Positions 1 to 5,648 are shown, counted from the stretch's first letter. The stretch: DNA of 9,787 bases from Candidatus Zambryskibacteria bacterium CG11_big_fil_rev_8_21_14_0_20_42_18 (GCA_002787855.1 PCVB01000005.1:1-9787); one strand, 5' to 3'. Numbers and translations are program-made. The notes: a model not told the origin generated them from the letters alone.

Positions 1-81
1 GAAACTTTTAAACTCAAAGATATCGAAACTAATTTCATAAAGCGAGGCACCAGATATCCACAGGGAAATATTTACTCTTGA
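1..81 (+). CDS. Possible C-terminal tail of an upstream gene (partial)
   Basis: Frame 1 is open from the first base to a TGA at 79-81, giving 26 residues ending in GTRYPQGNIYS. The composition is protein-like (mixed charged and aromatic residues) and the other two forward frames stop early. The following promoter's -35 hexamer overlaps the stop codon, which would be a natural gene boundary. A run of 26 open codons can occur by chance, so this is a weak call. No family is recognisable, and no terminator separates it from the next gene. Confidence 0.35.
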   Translation, partial: ETFKLKDIETNFIKRGTRYPQGNIYS

Positions 82-107
82 CAGAGTGGCATCTTTTGTG
101 ATACAGT
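78..107 (+). promoter_or_regulatory. Promoter for the secreted-protein gene
   Basis: A perfect TTGACA (78-83) is followed after 18 bases by TACAGT (102-107), a 4/6 match to the -10 consensus. The 18-base spacing and the GTGA just before the -10 are the same as in the two better promoters at 1546 and 4830. Transcription would begin near 114 and leave a leader of about 45 bases. A second TTGACA at 126-131 has no -10 in range. Confidence 0.5.
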
Positions 108-159
108 TATATAGAAATTAGTTATTTGACATTTAACTCAATCACCGAGGAGGTGGAGA

Positions 160-828
160 ATGTGTGAGATTAAAAAAGCAGTACAGCGAACAGGGTCAGT
201 GCTTCTGTTCGCATTTGTCATTGTTGTCTGCATTTGTTTGGCAATTTACGCCAAGCCAGCGCAGGCGCAGGAGGCCGAGCTGGGTGTTTATCAGCAAAAC
301 CTGATTGATCATGGAGAGGTAACTCCCAGGGTCTTCCTTGAGGGTTACAGTTTTTTTACTGAGCGAGCTGGGTTCTGGGGATGGTGTTACGGTGAGAAGC
401 AGTACGCTTCTTGCGTGGCCGGTCCTTTCTACCGACTGCCTTTTGCTGGCGAAGATGGATATTGGGAATTCGGTGGAGCCATAGGAACAGAAATGTTTCC
501 CGGGGACACAGGTTCCTACCATGCCTACTGGCGCGGGGCTGCGTACGCCTCTTTTGCTTACAAAAAGTTCTTCACCCAATACTACCGAGAGAAGGGTGAA
601 TCAGAACATTGGGTACGAACATTGGCGGATTACCAGTTTCTGGATCATTTGGCTGTGGGCGCTATACATCAGACAGGTGACGGAGTTGGACCGAGAATTA
701 TCTTGTCCTTCGGTAAAAAAGTACCTGTAAATATATGGCTGGGGTACATGTTTCGTGTGCCAAATCTTGATGACGAAGGTCACCACGAAGCTGTTCTTCT
801 AAATTTTGAATTCTTCGTTAGACGTTAG
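160..828 (+). CDS. Secreted protein of unknown function, beta-rich
   Basis: This 222-residue protein starts at an ATG preceded by a strong Shine-Dalgarno (AGGAGGTGG, 148-156). Residues 1-13 are basic, 14-31 form a hydrophobic core, and AQA at 34-36 followed by QE is a good signal-peptidase I site, so it is probably exported. The mature part is rich in aromatic and glycine residues in alternating polar/nonpolar stretches (about residues 55-65, 100-112, 121-135, 160-170, 178-198 and 211-220). This resembles the strands of a small beta-barrel or beta-sandwich. It does not end in the terminal Phe typical of outer-membrane proteins. Two cysteines (76 and 85) lie close together after export and could form a disulfide. 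I recognise no family. It is monocistronic, with its own promoter and a strong terminator at 853-876. Confidence 0.85.
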   Translation: MCEIKKAVQRTGSVLLFAFVIVVCICLAIYAKPAQAQEAELGVYQQNLIDHGEVTPRVFLEGYSFFTERAGFWGWCYGEKQYASCVAGPFYRLPFAGEDGYWEFGGAIGTEMFPGDTGSYHAYWRGAAYASFAYKKFFTQYYREKGESEHWVRTLADYQFLDHLAVGAIHQTGDGVGPRIILSFGKKVPVNIWLGYMFRVPNLDDEGHHEAVLLNFEFFVRR

Positions 829-852
829 AAGAAGAGCGCAACATGCCTGCCT

Positions 853-880
853 AACGGGTCCCTCACGGGGCCCGTTTTTG
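853..880 (+). terminator. Rho-independent terminator after the secreted-protein gene
   Basis: A 10-bp stem (AACGGGTCCC at 853-862 with GGGGCCCGTT at 867-876, one G-T pair) closes a TCAC loop and runs into TTTTTGTTT. The uridine tract exists only on the + side. The convergent minus-strand gene would read the hairpin without a T-run. Confidence 0.9.
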
Positions 881-897
881 TTTATCAAAATTTGGCC

Positions 898-1485
898 TTA
901 AACTCTGCCAGTTATCATTTTCTCTATAACCTTATCAGGTCCGATTTGTTCCGATAGTTCGAGAGCTCGGGCATATTCTTTTGATGGATGCTTACTACGT
1001 GATGTTATGGCAATATTCCACAGTTCCTCATCTAATATTTTTTTAAGAACAGCATAAACTATTACATGATTATTGGTTGTATCTGATTCTTTTTCATCAT
1101 AAACAACTCTCGGTATTTTATTTATAGTCAAAATTCGATGAATAAGTTCGTGGGCTAAGGCAACAACAAATTCTTTTGGATTTAGACCACTTTTCATTAT
1201 TAATGGATGACTGCACTCTCTGGTTATGCCACTTACAACATAAACATCAATAACATTTCTGTTAAACGACATATCTAAACAAGCAGATATTTTTTTTGCC
1301 ATATTATATTTTCTCCATTCTTCTTTAAAAAGAGCTATTTTCTCATCTATTTGTTCTCTAGTTGGGGGTATCCACTTATCCCATCCAAATTTATTTGCAT
1401 TAGGATAATTTTGGCAATAAAAAATTAAGAAAGGATCAATAAGTCGTCCGTACTGAATTATGATTTCTGGTTCTTTGCGCCACAT
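898..1485 (-). CDS. Putative HExxH zinc metallopeptidase-like protein
   Basis: This is a 195-residue protein without signal peptide or membrane segment. The diagnostic feature is AHELIH at residues 111-116, a zincin HExxH helix preceded by a hydrophobic run (EFVVAL). A second conserved-looking histidine lies at 140 in the TNNH stretch, followed by a hydrophobic helix (VIVYAVLKKI), and could be the third zinc ligand. Residues 77-85 (NVIDVYVVS) look like the edge strand usual in minimal zincins. In many such small proteins the peptidase activity has never been shown, so the function is inferred from the motif alone. It converges on the secreted-protein gene and diverges from the ATP-grasp ligase gene. 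There is no Shine-Dalgarno before the ATG; a promoter ends 9 bases upstream, so the mRNA may be nearly leaderless. Confidence 0.8.
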   Translation of the reverse strand: MWRKEPEIIIQYGRLIDPFLIFYCQNYPNANKFGWDKWIPPTREQIDEKIALFKEEWRKYNMAKKISACLDMSFNRNVIDVYVVSGITRECSHPLIMKSGLNPKEFVVALAHELIHRILTINKIPRVVYDEKESDTTNNHVIVYAVLKKILDEELWNIAITSRSKHPSKEYARALELSEQIGPDKVIEKMITGRV

Positions 1486-1494
1486 TTTTTACAG

Positions 1495-1523
1495 ATAATG
1501 CCTTATTTGGCAGACAATGTAAA
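1495..1523 (-). promoter_or_regulatory. Promoter giving a near-leaderless mRNA for the metallopeptidase-like gene
   Basis: On the minus strand TTTACA (1518-1523) is followed after 17 bases by CATTAT (1495-1500). The start codon lies at 1483-1485, only 9 bases beyond the -10 hexamer, so the 5' leader would be about 2-4 bases. This fits the lack of a Shine-Dalgarno. Confidence 0.5.
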
Positions 1524-1545
1524 ATTCTTGCACAAGTCCCGCAAT

Positions 1546-1594
1546 TTGACATACATACCCACTCCGTGATATAATTCGGGAAGGCAGTTTTTTG
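1546..1594 (+). promoter_or_regulatory. Promoter/leader box copy A (ATP-grasp ligase gene)
   Basis: Consensus TTGACA (1546-1551), an 18-base spacer and consensus TATAAT (1570-1575) form a very strong sigma-70 promoter. The spacer carries ACCCACTCCGTGA, and the sequence after the -10 continues to GTTTTTTG at 1594. The whole 49-base block recurs at 4830-4878 with only four differences. The likely start of transcription is near 1582, giving a leader of about 48 bases. Confidence 0.9.
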
Positions 1595-1617
1595 ATTTTA
1601 ATTCACCAAATACCAAA

Positions 1618-1632
1618 AGGAGGTATGTGATG
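1618..1632 (+). promoter_or_regulatory. Ribosome binding site deciding the ligase start
   Basis: AGGAGG at 1618-1623 lies 3 bases before a GTG (1627) and 6 bases before the next in-frame codon, ATG (1630). The 6-base spacing and the ATG favour 1630 as the true start. Confidence 0.75.
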
Positions 1633-2565
1633 AGAAAGTCTATTCTAATTGTCACGCATCGCCGTGGCTTTGAAACTGATCCAGTTGTAGATATGTTGCG
1701 AGCGAGAGATATAAGAGTTTTTCGTTTTAATTGTGATGCAGATGAGGATGTTTCTTATACTTCTTTTGCTATTTCTGATAAGGAAAAAGTCGAATTTGTT
1801 TGTGATGGACGTCACATTCAGAGTAAAGACCTTTCGATGGGGTGGTGCCAGCAGATGCCGCCTTATATTGATCAAGCATCCAATGAGAGAGAGTCGTTAC
1901 AACGCAAGAATCTACTGGCATTGCAGTTTGCCGCCTTTGATCACTTGCCGATACCGTGGTTGAACAAACCATGTCATGTGGTGTACGCCTCAAACAAGGT
2001 TAATCAGCTCATCACAGCTAAAGCAGTTGGTTTTTCTGTTCCAAGAACGCTTGTGTCTAATGATCCACAAGCGGTACGAGACTTTGTGCAGGATCGCGTT
2101 GTGGTAGCAAAAAATTTGGCCACACCGTGGATTGTCTCACATGAGCAAACTCGAGCGGCGTACACGAAAATTATTCAGTCAGAATGGTTGAACGATGACT
2201 CGGCTATTTCTTTCGCGCCGATTATCTATCAGGAGTATTGCGAACGGAAGAGAGACTATCGTGTTGTTGTGGTTGCAGACAAGTTTTTTTCTGCGTCATG
2301 TGTATCAGCACCACATCAGCGTGAAGATGTCCGCAAAGGATGTGCCACCGGTGATTCGTATATAGCTTGTGATTTTGATGCGGATCTCTTAAGTAAACTC
2401 CAAACTCTCATGCGTCTCTTTTCACTGGACTATTGCGCCGCTGACTTTATGGAAGATGAGCATGGCAAGATCTTCTTTCTTGAAGTGAATACCTGTGGTG
2501 CTTGGTGGTGGCTTGATCATCTCTACGACAATGCCATATGCCGTGCCATTGCAGATGCGCTTTAA
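1630..2565 (+). CDS. ATP-grasp peptide ligase, graspetide maturase type (MvdC/MvdD, TgmB-like)
   Basis: This 311-residue protein shows the layout of ATP-grasp RiPP maturases, which use ATP to join Asp/Glu side chains of a precursor peptide to Thr/Ser/Lys side chains. The N-terminal domain opens with ILIVTHRRGFETDPVVDML and a strand ending VFRFNCD (30-36), as in MvdD and TgmB. The linker has PWLNKP (109-114), ASNK (120-123) and VPRTLVSNDP (137-146), all typical of the family. The ATP-grasp core has K161, the hinge QEY (201-203), D209/R211, D273 and the metal-binding ExN as E285/N287 in FLEVNTCGAWWW. It has a strong promoter shared in sequence with the membrane-protein gene at 4926, and an excellent terminator follows. 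No precursor lies immediately beside it; the best candidate is the short gene at 4548-4706. A D-Ala-D-Ala ligase or RimK-type role is less likely because the linker fits graspetide ligases better. Confidence 0.88.
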   Translation: MRKSILIVTHRRGFETDPVVDMLRARDIRVFRFNCDADEDVSYTSFAISDKEKVEFVCDGRHIQSKDLSMGWCQQMPPYIDQASNERESLQRKNLLALQFAAFDHLPIPWLNKPCHVVYASNKVNQLITAKAVGFSVPRTLVSNDPQAVRDFVQDRVVVAKNLATPWIVSHEQTRAAYTKIIQSEWLNDDSAISFAPIIYQEYCERKRDYRVVVVADKFFSASCVSAPHQREDVRKGCATGDSYIACDFDADLLSKLQTLMRLFSLDYCAADFMEDEHGKIFFLEVNTCGAWWWLDHLYDNAICRAIADAL

Positions 2566-2573
2566 CTTTCTAC

Positions 2574-2607
2574 GGGCGGCTAGATGCTTCTAGCCGCCCT
2601 TTTGTTT
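2574..2607 (+). terminator. Rho-independent terminator after the ATP-grasp ligase
   Basis: A perfect 11-bp stem (GGGCGGCTAGA 2574-2584, TCTAGCCGCCC 2589-2599) with a TGCT loop runs into TTTTGTTT. It separates the ligase from the peptidase gene, so the two are probably transcribed independently. Confidence 0.95.
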
Positions 2608-2634
2608 ACATAAATGCCATATAATATGTACAAT
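2605..2634 (+). promoter_or_regulatory. Promoter for the S9 peptidase gene
   Basis: TTTACA (2605-2610) and TACAAT (2629-2634) are separated by 18 bases, and the -35 abuts the preceding terminator's T-tract. A full TATAAT also lies at 2620-2625 but has no good -35. Transcription from either would leave a leader of roughly 13-22 bases without a Shine-Dalgarno. Confidence 0.55.
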
Positions 2635-2653
2635 ACCAAACGTATTAATCAAC

Positions 2654-4516
2654 ATGTCGCGAATACATAATAAAACATATTTAAATTGGCTCCGAAAACT
2701 GTTTGAAACTACGGCCGTACAATATCTTTTCACATCGAGTGTCACATCACACAGGGCTCTTGTCGTTTCCAATATATCTGGTAATTATCAACTACACGTT
2801 GTTGATTTCAAAACTGGTTTAAGCTACCAAGTAACTAATTCACCACACGGCGCTCTTTTTGGATCTATTTCTCCTGATGGAGAATATATATACACTCTCA
2901 AGGATCAGAGCGGTGGAGAATTTGGACACTTTGCACGTGTTTTATTTGGTAGTAAAGAAACAATCAATATCTCGCCCAACCTACCGCCATATTTTTCATA
3001 TTCAGTAAGTACAAGTATAGATAACGATATCCTTTGTTTTACTGCGGCGCTTGAAGGTAAAAACAAACTTTTTGTTGTATCTTGTCACCAGAACATCTTT
3101 GAGTTGCCAAAAGAAATATACACGACCACCTCAACACTTTCAGAGCCGATATGTTCACCAGACGGCAAATATGTATGTGTAGCAGAGACAGATAGTGGAA
3201 AACAGGGTTCCACGCTACTCCTTTTAAAAAGTAACACGAACAATAAGTCAGTCTATAAACGATCGCGTATATTTAACGCACTGATACCTCTTGCTTTCTC
3301 ACGCACTACAGACTCTCCAACTATTTTTGCTCTTGCGCGTCGTAAGGGATGGTATCGCCCGATACGTTATGATTTTATACAGAAGAGTGTCTTAGAAATT
3401 TCACACCTATCTTTTCGTGGTGATGTGTGGGTACTCAAGTTGGATGAGGAAATCGGTACCATGATTCTTTGTGACGTGTACGAAGCAACCCAAACCCTAT
3501 ATTTATATAATATGCACACACGACGCATAAAGCGCATAGGGCCAAAAGTCGGGAGCTTTAACTTTCATTTTGATTCCGTGGTTACACTTAAGGACTCATC
3601 TCTAATCCTAAAGTGGCATGATTTCAACCACTCGCCGCGTCTTCTCAAACTGAATGCGTCTCGATATGACACATGGAACAAAATATCTCAGTGGAGTGGA
3701 AACATCTCAACGGATTATCTTATTGAGAGTGTACGTTTTCAGTCATCAGACGGTGAGCTTGTTCAGATGTGGATCGCGCGTAAGCAAGGAGCAAAAAACC
3801 CGACCCCCTTTGTTATTGATGTACACGGTGGCCCTCACGGCGTTACGGGTGATGAGTATTCTCCAGAAGCACAGGCTTGGCTCAAAGCTGGATTTGGTTA
3901 CTGCGCTGTAAATTATCGTGGTTCCATTGGATTTGGTAAAAAATTTGAGCAAAAAATTTATGGAAATCCCGGACATTGGGAAGTAGAAGACGTGGTTGCA
4001 GCAAGAAGCTGGCTTGTCAAGAAAAGATATGCCGATCCAGAGAATGTTGTACTACAAGGATGGTCGTGGGGCGGTTATGTAACATTACTCGCTCTTGGAA
4101 AGTATCCTCTACTGTGGAATTGTGGTATTGCCGGTGCCGCTATAGCAGACTGTGCCATGCAGTATGAGGATGAGCCAGCTTATTTTAAGGCGGATGATAA
4201 AAAAAGGTTTAAAGGAACCCCGACAACAGCTCGCATACGGTATGTACGCAGTTCTCCTTCGACTTATGTGAATCAAATACAAGCACCAATATTTATGATA
4301 CATGGTAAAAATGATACTCGTTGCCCACCTCGCCAAATAAAATACTTTAAAGATTTGTTAAAAAAAGCTGACAAAGATGTAACTGTAGAATGGTTTACGA
4401 GCGGGCATATTGGAGGATTTACTGATACCGCGCTACGCATCTCACTCATAGAAAAATCAATAAAATTTGCCATGCACCATTTACGTAGTACTAAAAAAGA
4501 GAACCCCTCAAGGTAA
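2654..4516 (+). CDS. S9 prolyl-oligopeptidase family serine peptidase
   Basis: This 620-residue protein has a two-domain layout. Residues about 30-350 carry repeated blade-like segments of a WD40/PD40-type beta-propeller, including FGSISPDGEYIY (69-80) and EPICSPDGKYVCV (164-176). Residues about 360-610 form an alpha/beta hydrolase with the oxyanion-region HGGPHG (391-396), nucleophile elbow GWSWGGY (Ser471), acid in HGKND (Asp554) and catalytic His585 in SGHIGGF. In this family the propeller limits access to short peptides, so the enzyme is an oligopeptidase, acylaminoacyl-peptidase or dipeptidyl-peptidase type. There is no signal peptide, so it should act in the cytoplasm. It lies between the graspetide-type ligase and the candidate precursor, and leader-peptide removal or peptide turnover is a possible job, which is inference. 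The start ATG has no Shine-Dalgarno. The final codons form the left arm of the terminator. Confidence 0.93.
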   Translation: MSRIHNKTYLNWLRKLFETTAVQYLFTSSVTSHRALVVSNISGNYQLHVVDFKTGLSYQVTNSPHGALFGSISPDGEYIYTLKDQSGGEFGHFARVLFGSKETINISPNLPPYFSYSVSTSIDNDILCFTAALEGKNKLFVVSCHQNIFELPKEIYTTTSTLSEPICSPDGKYVCVAETDSGKQGSTLLLLKSNTNNKSVYKRSRIFNALIPLAFSRTTDSPTIFALARRKGWYRPIRYDFIQKSVLEISHLSFRGDVWVLKLDEEIGTMILCDVYEATQTLYLYNMHTRRIKRIGPKVGSFNFHFDSVVTLKDSSLILKWHDFNHSPRLLKLNASRYDTWNKISQWSGNISTDYLIESVRFQSSDGELVQMWIARKQGAKNPTPFVIDVHGGPHGVTGDEYSPEAQAWLKAGFGYCAVNYRGSIGFGKKFEQKIYGNPGHWEVEDVVAARSWLVKKRYADPENVVLQGWSWGGYVTLLALGKYPLLWNCGIAGAAIADCAMQYEDEPAYFKADDKKRFKGTPTTARIRYVRSSPSTYVNQIQAPIFMIHGKNDTRCPPRQIKYFKDLLKKADKDVTVEWFTSGHIGGFTDTALRISLIEKSIKFAMHHLRSTKKENPSR

Positions 4517-4536
4517 CAAAATTATCTTGAGGGGTT
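4502..4536. terminator. Bidirectional terminator between the peptidase and peptide genes
   Basis: AACCCCTCAAG (4502-4512) pairs with CTTGAGGGGTT (4526-4536) and the stem continues inward to a CAAAA loop, about 15 bp in all including one G-T pair. The T-rich tract (TTCTCTTTTTT) is on the minus-strand side, so it mainly ends the short peptide gene. On the + side it lies inside the last codons of the peptidase and is followed only by TTGTGTGG. Confidence 0.85.
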
Positions 4537-4547
4537 GTGTGGAGCGA

Positions 4548-4706
4548 TCAATGCTCCTGGTTGTGCTTGACTGGGCTCATGAGTTTGCCATTTCGATGGG
4601 ACCATGTTTGTGTGCTTTGGTCGTATTGACCAAGCTCAGATGCTGGTGTCTCTATGACAGGCTCGAAGAGTTTCTCGAGAAGTGTTGATTTCCGTTCAGT
4701 GTTCAT
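4548..4706 (-). CDS. Short peptide, candidate ATP-grasp-modified RiPP precursor
   Basis: This 52-residue gene is preceded on the minus strand by AGGAG (4714-4718) 7 bases before the ATG (4704-4706), and a terminator follows directly, so it is very likely real. A longer in-frame start at 4763 has no such site. Residues 7-17 (STLLEKLFEPV) could form an amphipathic leader helix. The second half reads QYDQSTQTW (27-35), then NGK (39-41) and PVKH (45-48). This recalls the DPxTQT...G[RK]...KH pattern I know from TgmA-like precursors (the ATP-grasp-modified RiPP family), where ligases cross-link the C-terminal core. Unlike typical members the core is short: Thr32, Thr34, Ser36, Ser44, Lys41 and Lys47 could be acceptors, but Glu51 is the only late carboxylate. 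Asp29 and Glu24 are the other options. It diverges from the 7-TM gene. The family match is from memory of the pattern and needs a profile search. Confidence 0.75.
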   Translation of the reverse strand: MNTERKSTLLEKLFEPVIETPASELGQYDQSTQTWSHRNGKLMSPVKHNQEH

Positions 4707-4713
4707 AGCGTTT

Positions 4714-4718
4714 CTCCT
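4714..4718 (-). promoter_or_regulatory. Shine-Dalgarno of the short peptide gene
   Basis: On the minus strand AGGAG lies 7 bases upstream of the ATG at 4704-4706. It fixes a 52-residue product rather than the 71-residue in-frame extension and is the main proof that this small gene is translated. Confidence 0.8.
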
Positions 4719-4734
4719 GTTTGAAAAGAAGGTT

Positions 4735-4747
4735 TTTCCCTGGGAAA
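4735..4747. repeat. Palindrome in the short peptide gene's leader
   Basis: TTTCCC and GGGAAA flank a single central T, forming a compact 6+1+6 dyad about 30 bases upstream of the short peptide's start codon. A second TTCCCA at 4765-4770 can pair with TGGGAA at 4741-4746. The close spacing suits a protein-binding operator better than an RNA hairpin. No regulator is identified. Confidence 0.4.
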
Positions 4748-4772
4748 TATCAAGCTTTGGCATCTTCCCAAT

Positions 4773-4799
4773 ACGATAATATCATCTTTTTGATATCGT
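4773..4799. promoter_or_regulatory. Extended -10 promoter of the short peptide gene within a dyad
   Basis: On the minus strand TG-A-TATTAT (TATTAT at 4776-4781, TG at 4783-4784) forms an extended -10. The -35 region is poor. It would start transcription near 4769 and leave a leader of about 62 bases. The -10 sits in an imperfect dyad: ACGAT-ATC (4773-4783, with a 3-base bulge) against GATATCGT (4792-4799), which could be an operator. Confidence 0.45.
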
Positions 4800-4829
4800 G
4801 GGTGAAAAGTCATGATGCATTATGGCATA

Positions 4830-4878
4830 TTGACACACATACCCACTCCGTGATATAATTCAGGTAGGTAGTTTTTTG
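4830..4878 (+). promoter_or_regulatory. Promoter/leader box copy B (7-TM protein gene)
   Basis: TTGACA (4830-4835), an 18-base spacer and TATAAT (4854-4859) form a full-consensus promoter. The spacer and first transcribed bases match copy A at 1546-1594 in 45 of 49 positions, in the same orientation. The predicted leader is about 60 bases and includes a short dyad CCGTT-T-AACGG (4901-4911) just before the ribosome binding site. Confidence 0.9.
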
Positions 4879-4925
4879 GCATTTACATTTTCTAGAAGTG
4901 CCGTTTAACGGTACGGGGAGGCGAT

Positions 4926-5522
4926 ATGAACAGTTTCGCGATTGCGTTAGGCGTACTCGCGGGGCTAGTTCAGCTCGCGGGATATTGGTTGTACAACAAG
5001 AAGTTGTCACATTCGGAGATTAACCCGAACGTAATAACCTGGGCCATCTGGGGACTTGGTAGCGTTATAGCAGTCATTATCTACAAAGACCTTGCCAATG
5101 ATTGGGTGAAGGAATTTCTTCCAACGGTGTGTGCGATTGCAGCTTTTGCTACTTTCGTACACATGATGGTGCGAGGATCGTTCCAGCGTCCAGATCGATT
5201 GGAGATTGAACTTCTGATATTGGATGTCATGGTAGTGGTGTATTGGGTTGTTTCTGACAATCCTTTCCTCTCCAACGTTTTTCTAATAATAGACATCCAA
5301 ATCTCATTTGCACCAATCCTTCGGAGTACATGGAGGTTTCCGGAGACAGAAGATCCAAAACCATGGCTTGTGTGGTCTCTGGCCTACACAATGCTTACCG
5401 CCGTAGTCATTATGCGGTGGGAAAAGTGGTGGGATCTGTTGCTTCCTGTTAACTACCTTATTCTCCACCTTGAAGTTTGGTGGTTATGCAGGAAAAATAC
5501 TGCTAGCGCCGCTGTTGTCTAA
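4926..5522 (+). CDS. 7-TM membrane protein, PQ-loop/SWEET-like architecture
   Basis: This 198-residue integral membrane protein starts at an ATG with GGGGAGG (4915-4921) four bases upstream. About seven hydrophobic segments are visible (approximately residues 4-23, 37-53, 64-82, 93-109, 114-132, 146-163 and 169-187). The first and second halves look like diverged repeats: a helix ends in a basic turn (YNKK at 23-26; LRSTWR at 132-137), then a polar Pro-containing loop (INPN at 32-35; EDPK at 142-145), then a Trp-rich helix (W39/W42; W147/W150). Two three-helix units plus a linker helix is the plan of SWEET/PQ-loop transporters, but the canonical PQ pair is not evident and the substrate is unknown. 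Its promoter box is shared with the graspetide-type ligase, suggesting coordinated expression. An export role for a modified peptide is only an inference. Confidence 0.85.
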   Translation: MNSFAIALGVLAGLVQLAGYWLYNKKLSHSEINPNVITWAIWGLGSVIAVIIYKDLANDWVKEFLPTVCAIAAFATFVHMMVRGSFQRPDRLEIELLILDVMVVVYWVVSDNPFLSNVFLIIDIQISFAPILRSTWRFPETEDPKPWLVWSLAYTMLTAVVIMRWEKWWDLLLPVNYLILHLEVWWLCRKNTASAAVV

Positions 5523-5548
5523 CTTATGGACAACAGCGGCTTTTTGTT
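5508..5548 (+). terminator. Rho-independent terminator overlapping the 7-TM gene's end
   Basis: A perfect 12-bp stem (GCCGCTGTTGTC 5508-5519, GACAACAGCGGC 5529-5540) with a 9-base loop runs into TTTTTGTT. The left arm is the last four codons before the stop and the loop contains the TAA, so the coding end doubles as terminator. Confidence 0.95.
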
Positions 5549-5568
5549 GATTTTAAAAGGGAAAAACC

Positions 5569-5607
5569 GGAATTTGCACCTACCACGCGGGGGGATGCGT
5601 GGTGAAT
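5569..5607 (+). repeat. GC-rich hairpin element, copy 1
   Basis: GGAATTTGCACC (5569-5580) is followed by a 7-bp stem ACCACGC/GCGTGGT (5582-5588, 5597-5603) around a loop that begins with six G, and then by GAAT. A second copy lies in the opposite orientation at 9684-9732. There is no T-tract on either strand, so it is not an ordinary terminator. It lies between convergent genes, beyond both of their terminators. Confidence 0.75.
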
Positions 5608-5620
5608 GTGTTAAATAGAA

Positions 5621-5648
5621 ATAGCCGATCTGTTTCCAAACCGGCTAT
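5621..5648 (-). terminator. Terminator-like hairpin of the histidine phosphatase gene
   Basis: ATAGCCG (5621-5627) pairs with CGGCTAT (5642-5648), with a smaller GTTT/AAAC hairpin inside. On the minus strand the stem contains the stop codon and is followed by the weak tract TTCTATTTAA. Confidence 0.6.

Noticed and set aside
126..131. A second perfect TTGACA upstream of the secreted-protein gene
   Set aside because: No -10-like hexamer follows at 16-19 bases before the start codon; the site at 78-83 has one.
196..579. 127-codon minus-strand ORF opposite the secreted protein
   Set aside because: The + strand has a promoter, Shine-Dalgarno, signal peptide and terminator; the antisense frame has none.
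1627..1629. GTG start for the ATP-grasp ligase
   Set aside because: Only three bases from the Shine-Dalgarno; the next codon, ATG at 1630, has better spacing.
4707..4763. Longer 71-residue version of the short peptide starting at 4763 on the minus strand
   Set aside because: The upstream start lacks a Shine-Dalgarno and would lie next to the predicted transcription start. The AGGAG at 4714-4718 clearly serves the ATG at 4706.
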